Under the pieces are notes generated by a model. That model worked only from the letters and a program-made list of their open reading frames with translations. It did no database searches and was not told the DNA's origin. Positions 1-7,500 of a DNA stretch of 38,843 nt are shown piece by piece (within the stretch, counting starts at the first letter, position 1; the number at the start of each line of letters is the position of its first letter). Position numbers and translations under genes: made by a program. The stretch comes from an uncultured Clostridia bacterium (GTDB taxonomy: Bacteria > Bacillota > Clostridia > UBA1381): positions 1-38,843 of the forward strand of contig CANRAG010000010.1 in assembly GCA_947628515.1 (NCBI GenBank), given 5' to 3'.

Positions 1-341
1 CACAGTTCGGCAAATCCGGAGGTGGCTATCGCAATCTTAACCCCGTCGTCGTGCAGACGGCGCATATATTCGCAAACTCCCGCCTTTGCGGGTATTGTGT
101 TCGCGTACGCGTTATAGGCAAGCTCCATAAGCTCCCCGCGCATACGGTCAACCGTAAGCTCCGGCAGGAAGTCATGCCGCATCTGCATAAGACTTTCCTC
201 AAAGGTCATGTCAATGTATCTTGCGGATATTTCGGGCGATATGTCGATATTGTGCGCGGCGAAAAACGCTGTGTCTATATCAACCCATATCCCCATAGAA
301 TCAAGTATCGTACCGTCAACGTCAAATATTGCTCCCTTCAA
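1..341 (-). CDS. HAD-superfamily phosphatase (beta-phosphoglucomutase-like), partial
   Basis: The gene starts at a TTG (341-339) and runs off the left edge after 113 codons, so only the N-terminal half is present. Residues 5-13 read IFDVDGTIL, the HAD motif I with nucleophile Asp7 and acid/base Asp9, followed by a helical cap region and an IATSG stretch that fits HAD motif II. This arrangement is typical of small phosphatases and phosphoglucomutases that act on sugar phosphates in the cytoplasm; the substrate cannot be told. The TTG start is chosen because GGGAGG lies about 8 nt upstream and no ATG fits. It is divergent from alaS and has its own promoter at 384-412. Confidence 0.8.
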   Translation of the reverse strand, partial: MKGAIFDVDGTILDSMGIWVDIDTAFFAAHNIDISPEISARYIDMTFEESLMQMRHDFLPELTVDRMRGELMELAYNAYANTIPAKAGVCEYMRRLHDDGVKIAIATSGFAEL

Positions 342-383
342 AGAATAACCGCCTCCCTTTCTTGTATTATCAAATGCCAAAAC

Positions 384-412
384 ATTGTATCATATTTACC
401 GATGTTTTGCAA
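384..412 (-). promoter_or_regulatory. SigA-type promoter of the HAD gene
   Basis: On the minus strand TTGCAA (412-407) and TACAAT (389-384) are separated by 17 bp, a good vegetative promoter placed about 40 nt upstream of the TTG start. Confidence 0.65.
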
Positions 413-458
413 GTATTATTTTTCGCGGCGGTAACGGGTCTAAATTGCAAATAACCCC

Positions 459-488
459 TTGACATAAACACATATTTTGTTATATAAT
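459..488 (+). promoter_or_regulatory. SigA-type promoter of alaS
   Basis: A perfect TTGACA (459-464) and a perfect TATAAT (483-488) are separated by 18 bp. Transcription would start near 495, leaving a leader of about 40 nt that is too short for a T-box element. Confidence 0.8.
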
Positions 489-533
489 GCAGTTTGGTTA
501 TGAAACAGTTTGACACAGAAAGGATGTTCAGGT

Positions 534-3173
534 ATGAGATACATGGGAGTTAATGAAATTCGGGAGAAGTTTCTCAGCTTTTTCGAGTCCAAGGGCTGTT
601 TAAGGCTCGGCTCGTTCCCGCTTGTTCCCAAAAACGACGCGAGCCTGCTGCTTATAAATTCGGGTATGGCGCCGATGAAGAAATGGTTTACGGGCGCGGA
701 AATTCCGCCGCGCCGCAGAGTTACGACCTGTCAGAAGTGCATAAGAACCGGCGATATTGAAAATGTCGGACATACTGCGCGCCACGGCACGTTCTTTGAA
801 ATGCTCGGCAATTTCTCGTTCGGCGATTACTTCAAGCGCGAGGCCACTGCGTGGGCGTGGGAGTTTTTCACAAAGGTTATGGAAATTCCCGTAGAAAAGC
901 TCTGGGTTTCCATTTATGAGGATGATAACGAGGCAAGAGATATATGGGTTAACGAGGTTGGCGTCTCGGCCGACCGCATAGTAAAGCTCGGCAAGGACGA
1001 TAACTTCTGGGAGCACGGCACAGGCCCGTGCGGGCCGTGCTCGGAGATATATTTTGACCGCGGCGAGCAGTACGGCTGCAACAAGCCGACCTGCGGCGTG
1101 GGCTGCGACTGCGACAGGTTCATGGAGGTTTGGAACCTCGTATTCACGCAGTTTGACAAGGACGACGAGGGCAACTACAACCCGCTTGCGAAGCCGAATA
1201 TAGACACGGGTATGGGGCTTGAAAGACTTGCGGTCGTTATGCAGGGCGTGGACAACCTGTTTGAGGTTGACACGGTTCAGGACGTTATGCGGCATATCTC
1301 AAAAATCGCCGGAGTCGAGTATAAGAAGGTAAGCGAAAAGGCTGACGTTTCGCTTCGGGTTATCACCGACCACATCCGCTCAACCGTCATGATGGCAGCC
1401 GACGGCGTTATCCCGTCCAACGAGGGCAGGGGCTATGTTATGCGCCGTCTCCTAAGACGCGCGGCACGGCACGGAAAGCTTTTAAATATCGACAGAGAAT
1501 TTCTCTATGAGGTCGCGGGCACGGTAATTGACACGTCAAAGACGGCATATCCGGAGCTTGAAGAAAAGAGAGATTATATAACAAAGATAATAAAGAAAGA
1601 GGAGGAACGCTTTGACGCCACAATAGACAACGGGCTGACGGTGTTAAATAAATACATCGAGGACGCAAAGGCGTCAGGCAGAAAAGAGCTTACCGGCGAC
1701 GAGGCGTTTAAGCTTCACGACACCTACGGCTTCCCGCTCGACCTCACAATCGAGATGGCGGAGGAATGTGGGCTTTCGGTTGACATTGACGGGTTCAACG
1801 CGGCTATGCGCGAGCAGAAGGAGGTCGCGAGAAGCGCGAGAAAGGAAGGCTCATCATGGGAAGATGATACCGAATACGATTTCAGCGGCATTGCGGAAAC
1901 GGAGTTTACGGGCTATACGTCGCTTGAAACCGAAACCGAAATACTTGCGATCGCGGTTCCGGGCGTGGGCACGGTTCCGTATGTCACGGACGCGAAAAAG
2001 GCGTATATAGCCGTTAAAAAGACGCCGTTTTATGCCGAAATGGGCGGTCAGACGGGCGATATAGGTACAATCTCGCAAAACGGCGAGGTTGTGGCAAGAG
2101 TTGTAAACACGACCAAAACGGGCGGCAACGTGTATGTTCACGAGGCAGAGCCGATAGGCGATATTCATATGGGACAGGTTTTGATGTCGGTGGATAAGCC
2201 GAACAGAATGGACGTAAGCCGAAACCATTCCGCGACGCATCTTCTTCACAGAGCGTTAAAGGACGTGCTTGGCACCCATGTGGCGCAGGCGGGCTCGCTC
2301 GTTGACAAAAACCATTTGAGATTTGATTTCTCGCACTTCGAGGCTATGACAAAACAGCAGCTTGAAGATACGGAAAAGCGAGTAAACGACGCAATTCTCG
2401 CGTGTCTGCCCGTAGAAGTCAGGGAGCTTCCGATAGAGGAGGCAAAAAAGCTCGGCGCGGAGGCGCAGTTCGGCGAGAAGTACGGCGACGTGGTGCGGGT
2501 CGTTTCAATGGGCGACTACAGCAGAGAATTTTGCGGCGGCACTCATCTTACAAACACGGCGCAATGCGGTCTGTTTAAGATTATATCGGAAGGCGGCGTC
2601 GCGGCGGGCGTAAGACGTATCGAGGCGGTAACAGGTCAGGGCGTGCTGAACCTCATATCGGACTATGAGGGCGTGATTGCAAGAACCGGCGCGGCAATGA
2701 AGTCAAACAGGCTTATGGAGCTTGACAAAAAGGCGGCTTCCGTAATGACGGAAAACAGAGAGCTTGAAAAGAAGATTGAGGAGCTTAACGCAAAAATGGC
2801 AGCAGAGCAGTCAAAATCCATGCTGTCGGGCGCAAAGGACATAAACGGCGTTAAGGTTCTGACGGTTCGCGTTGACGGCATGAGTGTGCCGGACATGAAG
2901 AACCTCGGCGATAACGCTAAAAACGACCTCGGAAACGGCGTTGTTGTTCTCGGCGCGGAGACCGAAGGCAAGATTACGCTTATCGCCATGGCGTCCAAGG
3001 ACGCGGTAAAGAGCGGCGTGCATTGCGGTAACATAATTAAGAAGATAACCGAAATAGCCGGCGGTCGCGGCGGCGGTAAGCCGGATATGGCGCAGGGCGG
3101 CGGTAAGGACGCTTCAAAAATAGATGAAGCGCTGAACGCGGTAGAGACACTGGTTTTGGAAATGGTGGGTTAA
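534..3173 (+). CDS. alaS: Alanine-tRNA ligase
   Basis: This class II synthetase charges tRNA-Ala with alanine in the cytoplasm. The 879-residue product has the usual length. The N-terminal catalytic core includes NSGMAPMKKWFTG and the FEMLGNFSFGDYFK region. The editing domain carries the zinc-binding NHSATHLLH and CGGTHL motifs that clear mischarged Ser and Gly. A coiled coil and a Gly-rich DHHA1 domain end the protein. The ATG at 534 is preferred over a TTG at 510, because AAAGGA sits 9-10 nt before 534 and the TTG precedes any plausible ribosome binding site. The HIT gene follows after 2 bp, so the two are probably cotranscribed. Confidence 0.97.
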   Translation: MRYMGVNEIREKFLSFFESKGCLRLGSFPLVPKNDASLLLINSGMAPMKKWFTGAEIPPRRRVTTCQKCIRTGDIENVGHTARHGTFFEMLGNFSFGDYFKREATAWAWEFFTKVMEIPVEKLWVSIYEDDNEARDIWVNEVGVSADRIVKLGKDDNFWEHGTGPCGPCSEIYFDRGEQYGCNKPTCGVGCDCDRFMEVWNLVFTQFDKDDEGNYNPLAKPNIDTGMGLERLAVVMQGVDNLFEVDTVQDVMRHISKIAGVEYKKVSEKADVSLRVITDHIRSTVMMAADGVIPSNEGRGYVMRRLLRRAARHGKLLNIDREFLYEVAGTVIDTSKTAYPELEEKRDYITKIIKKEEERFDATIDNGLTVLNKYIEDAKASGRKELTGDEAFKLHDTYGFPLDLTIEMAEECGLSVDIDGFNAAMREQKEVARSARKEGSSWEDDTEYDFSGIAETEFTGYTSLETETEILAIAVPGVGTVPYVTDAKKAYIAVKKTPFYAEMGGQTGDIGTISQNGEVVARVVNTTKTGGNVYVHEAEPIGDIHMGQVLMSVDKPNRMDVSRNHSATHLLHRALKDVLGTHVAQAGSLVDKNHLRFDFSHFEAMTKQQLEDTEKRVNDAILACLPVEVRELPIEEAKKLGAEAQFGEKYGDVVRVVSMGDYSREFCGGTHLTNTAQCGLFKIISEGGVAAGVRRIEAVTGQGVLNLISDYEGVIARTGAAMKSNRLMELDKKAASVMTENRELEKKIEELNAKMAAEQSKSMLSGAKDINGVKVLTVRVDGMSVPDMKNLGDNAKNDLGNGVVVLGAETEGKITLIAMASKDAVKSGVHCGNIIKKITEIAGGRGGGKPDMAQGGGKDASKIDEALNAVETLVLEMVG

Positions 3174-3175
3174 TA

Positions 3176-3517
3176 ATGGAAGATTGTTTGTTCTGTAAAA
3201 TAATAGCGGGTGAAATACCCTCGACAAAGGTGTATGAAAACGATAAGGTTTACGCGTTCCGCGACATAGCGCCGGCAGCGCCGGAGCATGTCGTAATGGT
3301 TCCGAAAAAGCATATTTGCTGCGCGAACAAAATAACGGCGGAGAACAGCTCGTGCGTCGCGGATATATTCGAGGCAGTGCCGGAGATTGCAAAAAAAATC
3401 GGTGTTGCGGACGACGGCTATCGCATAGTAAACAACTGCGGCAAAAACGGCGGTCAGACGGTTATGCATCTGCATTTCCATATGCTCGGCGGCGCTGTGG
3501 GCGGCAAGATGTATTAA
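3176..3517 (+). CDS. HIT family nucleotide-binding hydrolase
   Basis: A 113-residue protein of the histidine triad superfamily (HinT/PKCI branch), which hydrolyses nucleoside phosphoramidates and related AMP conjugates. It opens with CLFCKIIAGEIPS, carries the HVVMVPKKH strand, and closes with the catalytic triad HLHFHMLGG (His-x-His-x-His-xx). Length and order match the family. It begins 2 bp after the alaS stop with no separate promoter, so translation is likely coupled to alaS. HinT-like proteins can remove aminoacyl-AMP, which would suit a position behind a synthetase, but that link is inference. A terminator follows directly. Confidence 0.93.
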   Translation: MEDCLFCKIIAGEIPSTKVYENDKVYAFRDIAPAAPEHVVMVPKKHICCANKITAENSSCVADIFEAVPEIAKKIGVADDGYRIVNNCGKNGGQTVMHLHFHMLGGAVGGKMY

Positions 3518-3528
3518 ACTTAATTCGT

Positions 3529-3556
3529 GGGGACGGGCTATGCCGTCCCCGCTTTT
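3529..3556 (+). terminator. Rho-independent terminator of alaS-HIT
   Basis: GGGGACGG (3529-3536) pairs perfectly with CCGTCCCC (3543-3550) around a 6-nt loop, followed by GC and a short T run. Confidence 0.8.
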
Positions 3557-3558
3557 GT

Positions 3559-3624
3559 ATTTCCGCCGGATATATGTTTGGGTTTTAAATTGTCAAATTC
3601 CCGTTTAAAAACAATACATTTTAA
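3559..3624. repeat. Left copy of ~65-bp imperfect direct repeat
   Basis: The first 31 bp match 4377-4407 at 28 of 31 positions (core CCGCCGGATA and GTTTGGGTTTTAAA). After a diverged stretch of 11-13 bp the similarity resumes at GTTTAAAA and runs to CATTTTAA. The copy starts just behind the alaS-HIT terminator. The two copies bracket the toxin-antitoxin remnant. It may be a dispersed intergenic repeat or a duplication made when the cassette entered. Confidence 0.7.
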
Positions 3625-3689
3625 CAAAGGAATTTGGCGTGCAATTGTAATACAATAATATATAAATTCACTACATTTGCAAAAATATA

Positions 3690-3718
3690 TTGACAAATTG
3701 CATCCTATGTGATATAAT
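3690..3718 (+). promoter_or_regulatory. SigA-type promoter of the antitoxin gene
   Basis: Perfect consensus TTGACA (3690-3695), a 17-bp spacer and TATAAT (3713-3718). The predicted leader to the start codon at 3833 is long, about 107 nt. Confidence 0.8.
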
Positions 3719-3736
3719 TATAAAAACAAACATATA

Positions 3737-3766
3737 CTATACTTGTCAGATATTGTGTGAGTATAG
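3737..3766. promoter_or_regulatory. Inverted repeat, possible antitoxin autoregulatory site
   Basis: CTATACT (3737-3743) and AGTATAG (3760-3766) form a 7-bp inverted repeat with a 16-nt gap, just past the predicted transcription start. RelB-type antitoxins usually repress their own promoter through such palindromes; assignment as an operator is inference. Confidence 0.3.
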
Positions 3767-3832
3767 AAGATAAAGGGCAAAGTATAAGGACAACATTGAG
3801 GTGAACTTGATTTACAATGGAAGGAGGTCAAC

Positions 3833-4141
3833 ATGGCAACTGTATCAACGCGGATAGATGACCATGTTAAGTCAAATGCCGAGCAGATAGCGAATGAAAT
3901 CGGGATTCCGCTCAGCACCGCAATTAATATTTTTTTAAAGCGATTTGTCGCGAATAAAGGGTTCCCTTTTAGTGTGGTAGCCCCGGTAAGGGCACAGGTT
4001 GAGCCTGTAGTAAATGTAGAATTATTAGATGCGTCGGTAAAAAAAGCAATAGCCGATCCAAATAATGTAGGTCTATCGCATCAATTCACCTATTTAGATC
4101 CGGATACGAAGCAAATAGTTAATGTTAACAGAAAGGAGTGA
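3833..4141 (+). CDS. RelB/DinJ-family type II antitoxin
   Basis: A 102-residue protein. Residues 1-50 match the ribbon-helix-helix DNA-binding domain of RelB/DinJ antitoxins: a beta strand (ATVSTRIDD), helix 1 and a second helix with GIPLSTAINIFLKRF. The C-terminal half (PVRAQVEPVVNVELL onward) would wrap and neutralise a toxin. The start is fixed by a strong GGAAGGAGG about 5 nt upstream. A promoter lies at 3690-3718. The stop codon overlaps the ribosome binding site (AAAGGAG) of the next frame, which starts 5 nt later and opens like a zeta-type kinase but is broken, so the antitoxin now appears to be an orphan. Family assignment is firm; the partner type is inferred from the fragment. Confidence 0.88.
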   Translation: MATVSTRIDDHVKSNAEQIANEIGIPLSTAINIFLKRFVANKGFPFSVVAPVRAQVEPVVNVELLDASVKKAIADPNNVGLSHQFTYLDPDTKQIVNVNRKE

Positions 4142-4146
4142 CTGAC

Positions 4147-4218
4147 ATGAACAAATCTTCTATACTATTAGTAATGGCAGGTCCGAATGGTTCGGGCAAG
4201 AGTACGATTACCGTATAG
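4147..4218 (+). pseudogene. Truncated zeta-like toxin / P-loop kinase remnant
   Basis: Starting 5 nt after the antitoxin stop and led by AAAGGAG, 23 codons encode a hydrophobic strand and a Walker A motif (LVMAGPNGSGKSTIT) as in zeta-toxin-like kinases of type II toxin-antitoxin systems. A TAG at 4216 ends the frame immediately after the P-loop. The rest of the kinase (normally roughly 180 or more residues) is not found downstream in any frame that I recognise. The break at about 4212-4216 looks like a deletion or insertion junction rather than a point mutation. A functional 23-residue peptide is unlikely. Confidence 0.75.
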
Positions 4219-4315
4219 GGCTATAAAGGTTACGGTTCACCTATCCGACCAAGTTAACGTCTGCCAAACACTGTTTGGATTAAAAATAAAGCCAAAAACC
4301 GGCTGGAGGGTATGA
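4187..4315 (+). other. Short open frame across the toxin breakpoint (42 codons), doubtful
   Basis: In the +1 frame relative to the toxin remnant, an open stretch begins at ATG 4187 and ends at TGA 4313. Its codons from about 4217 read as a plausible polypeptide (AIKVTVHLSDQVNVCQTLF). No ribosome binding site precedes it and I do not recognise the family. It may be the tail of a foreign gene brought in with the rearrangement, or chance. The stretch also holds the hairpin CCAAAC-ACT-GTTTGG (4264-4278). Confidence 0.25.
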
Positions 4316-4334
4316 ACTTCTATCCGGTTTTTTT
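4294..4334 (+). terminator. Probable terminator behind the toxin-antitoxin remnant
   Basis: AAAAACCGG (4294-4302) pairs with CCGGTTTTT (4324-4332) across a 21-nt loop, and the run continues to seven T residues (4328-4334). The large loop lowers confidence. Confidence 0.5.
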
Positions 4335-4376
4335 ATGAAAAGATTGCATATACGTGAGATCTTCGCCGCCGTGGGA

Positions 4377-4441
4377 ATTTCCGCCGGATACGCGTTTGGG
4401 TTTTAAACCGATGATATAGTTTAAAAAACAGACATTTTTAA
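4377..4441. repeat. Right copy of ~65-bp imperfect direct repeat
   Basis: Matches 3559-3624: the first 31 bp are 28/31 identical (three changes, in TAT versus CGC before GTTTGGG), then similarity resumes from GTTTAAAA to CATTTTTAA. It lies directly before the promoter of the esterase gene. Confidence 0.7.
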
Positions 4442-4454
4442 TGACTGTTTTTTT
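4423..4454 (+). terminator. A/T-rich hairpin with T tract
   Basis: AAAAAACAG (4423-4431) pairs with CTGTTTTTT (4445-4453) around a 13-nt loop and runs into a T tract. It overlaps the right repeat copy and ends just before the next -35 box, so it could insulate the esterase promoter from upstream transcription. The stem is weak. Confidence 0.35.
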
Positions 4455-4457
4455 ATA

Positions 4458-4486
4458 TTGAAAAAAATATAACAATATTGTATAAT
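4458..4486 (+). promoter_or_regulatory. SigA-type promoter of the secreted esterase gene
   Basis: TTGAAA (4458-4463), 17-bp spacer, TATAAT (4481-4486). The leader contains a small inverted repeat, TCGGGT (4503-4508) and ACCCGA (4523-4528). The whole 4219-4556 gap is otherwise accounted for by the terminator, the repeat copy and this promoter. Confidence 0.75.
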
Positions 4487-4556
4487 AAAAGTATATATAC
4501 GGTCGGGTTAATTAGGAAATTTACCCGAAATTTAAAAAAAGAAAGAGGGAATTTTT

Positions 4557-7500
4557 ATGGGGAGAAGAACAAAACGAATATTGTCGTGGATAACTTCGGC
4601 GGCAATGTCGGTGTCGGCATTCGCAGGACTGTCAATATCAGTTAGCGCGGCGGAAACACCGATCACCGAGGCGGAGCAAGATTTTGACAGTCTTCAGGAT
4701 GGTTCGCTCGGCTGGACTACCGACGGTAGCGGCATGACATATTCGCTTATCGACAATGATTCGGGCAAGGCCTTGAGCGCTGTGGCGAATACGGGCAATA
4801 AAAGTATTACCGGAACGGTTACTTTTCCGACTGTTATCGATTTAGCCGATAACGTTGTTAAGGTGCAGTTTGACTGGCAGGCGTCTATAATTGGTGTGTC
4901 GGACTATTTTGATTCCACGCTTCAAGACAGCGAAGGACACGGCATTTTCAGTATAGGTTCCGAGTATGGCGGAAACAGTAAGGCTCCGAAGGCGCGGCTT
5001 AGAATTAACGGAAGTCTGGTAAATCCGGAAGTGGACCGGTACAACAAATGGAATAAGGTAACGGCTGTAATAGATTATGAAACAAAAAGGGTTTTGAGCA
5101 TAGAGGTAGCAGAACCCGATTCCGAAACTGTTCTCGCGTCAGTTAAAGACGCCGCATTCCTTTCAGAGGATGTCGCAGGCAGCGCGGCGGGATTCGGTTT
5201 AAATGCCGCAAAAATAAGCGGTAACATTAACGATAACAAAACATATTTTGATAATTTTAATGCATACAATATAACCGATGAGTATTATAAGGTTACCTTT
5301 ACGGTAAAGGACAAATCCGAAAATCCCGTGCAGGGCGCGACCGTAACCTTTGACGGAACGGATTATACAACCGATGATCAAGGTCAGGTAGTGGTTAAGC
5401 ACAAGACCGGAACCGACATCGAGTATAAAGTACACAAGGACGGCTATGAAACAGAGGATGATCAACCCGACGCGACGGGTACCGTGAATATAGCCGATGG
5501 TGATGTTTCGGAGAATGTTACATACAGCGAGGCGGTTTACACACCTCAGGCTAAGACCGTTACCATAACAGGCGGTCAGAAGGTTATGACGGCTCCGCAT
5601 ACGACCGGTCAGACCACAGAGAGTGCAGCGTTTGATGTTACGGTTATCGACCAAAAAGGCGTGGACCAGACTGACAACGAAAAGACGGTTGTCAAGTGGG
5701 CGGTTACTCCGGAAAACAGAGGCGTTAGCGTTGACGATGAGGGTGTTGTTACCGTCGATGACACATTTAAGTCCGAGTCTGAACGCGTTGAGACTTTCAC
5801 TCTTACTCCGACTGTTACAATTGACGGCGAGCCCGCTGTTGAAGGAGCTTCAATAGATAAGGCAGAGATCGCGATTTCCGATTATTTGTTCTATGAGCCC
5901 GGTGTGGACGGTTCGAGCTACGGTTCTACAGACACCACACAAATTGGCGATACGGCTTATATATCCACGCCGTCCGCAGCTGTAAGGAAGGACAAAATAG
6001 ATCTTCCCGACCCTATCGTATTTACACCGGGAACGGCGGAGCAGATTACATTTAAAACCGCTATTAATAATGCAACGGGAAATACATACGGTAAGGAAAT
6101 ATCATTTATTGACAGCGAAGGCACAGAGTCTGTCGGTTTTGCATATCACAACAGCGATATAGGCGACAGAAAAACCGCCGTTTGGGGCAGCCAGAGCAGC
6201 ACAATGGATACAGTATGGAATACGCTTCCGGCCATTAATACATGGATGGATGTTTCAATACTTTATAAAACCAATGCTTCGGGAGTTACAAAAATAGAGC
6301 TTACTGTAGGCGGTAAGGAATACAGCTTAGGCGAGACAGCCGCTAAAGGCATTGCCGCCATTACTCTTGAAACAAAGCTACAGGCGCCCGGTCGTACGGC
6401 TCTTATAAAGGATATAGTAATTGACAGTGTTGATGTTGCCGGAATAGGTATCGAAGGTGCCGACAGCGTTTCGAGCATTGCTGATAAATCAAGAACAAAG
6501 ACATACTCGGTTGACGCTCTTGTAATTCAGGACGACGAGACATTTACATGGACTACCGATTCCGATACGGTTACGGTGACCGCAACCGATGAGGATGGCG
6601 GCAAGACTGCCTCGTTGAACATTCCGGAGGGCGTTGCGGATACTGTAAACATCACCGTAACAAGCTCCGAGGATCCGGCAAAAACCGCAACAAAAGCGGT
6701 GACAATCGCAGCCGCTGTGCCGACATTTGACATTGCCGGTCCGATTTCGGTTGAAGCTGTTCCCGGCTCAACTGTTCAATACAGCGTTGACAAGGTAACG
6801 GATCAGTTCGGCGACGATATAACTGATTTTGTAACAGCGACATGGACGATAAGCGGTAGAGATACAAATCCCGACAGCGGCGCGATATTCACCGTTGACG
6901 CCGATGAGGCAGGCCCTGCGGTTCTTGTAAAGGCAACATATTCAGATGGCAAGCTTTCATCAGTAAAATTTGAAGATGTTACTTTAACAGAGGGCTCCTA
7001 TGAGGTAAGCGCTCCCGTAGGTACAAAGGTAATGCTTTGGAACACCATGAACGGTGACGCCGCAATGAAGCCGATTGACGAAGCTATAACAATTCAGGCT
7101 GCCGCAAGTGAAAACAATACTATTGATGCAAACGGTTTACTGACAGTTAATAAAGCCGGTAATGAAGATATTGAAGCTACAATACTCGGAACAAAAGTAA
7201 CAAAGACCGTTACAATCGCGGCATTCTCAAAGACTGTAGACTATACAACGGATGCGGTTGACGTAGGTGACATCGTAAGTTATGGCGCAAAAACTTATAC
7301 AATTACATATTCGGATGGTGAAACAGAGGTTGTAACAGCGGCGGATAACAAGGTTACCCCGACTAAAACCGGCAAGTCCGGCAAAATGGAAATTCTTCCA
7401 AATTATAAGTTCGATCTCGGTGGTTCGGGTACGGACGGCTATACTAATGTAACCGGTACAAAGGTCGGTGGATACGGATTTACAGCGGCTCCGACCGTTA

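Noticed and set aside
510-533. Earlier TTG start for alaS
   Set aside because: The ribosome binding site AAAGGA lies downstream of it and fits ATG 534.
600-1295. Long minus-strand open frame inside alaS
   Set aside because: It lies antisense to a highly conserved synthetase; its product is low in family-like motifs and no ribosome binding site fits. It arises from codon bias of alaS.
3590-4556. Insertion sequence or transposase gene in the toxin-antitoxin island
   Set aside because: No transposase motif was found and the outer repeats are direct, not terminal inverted.
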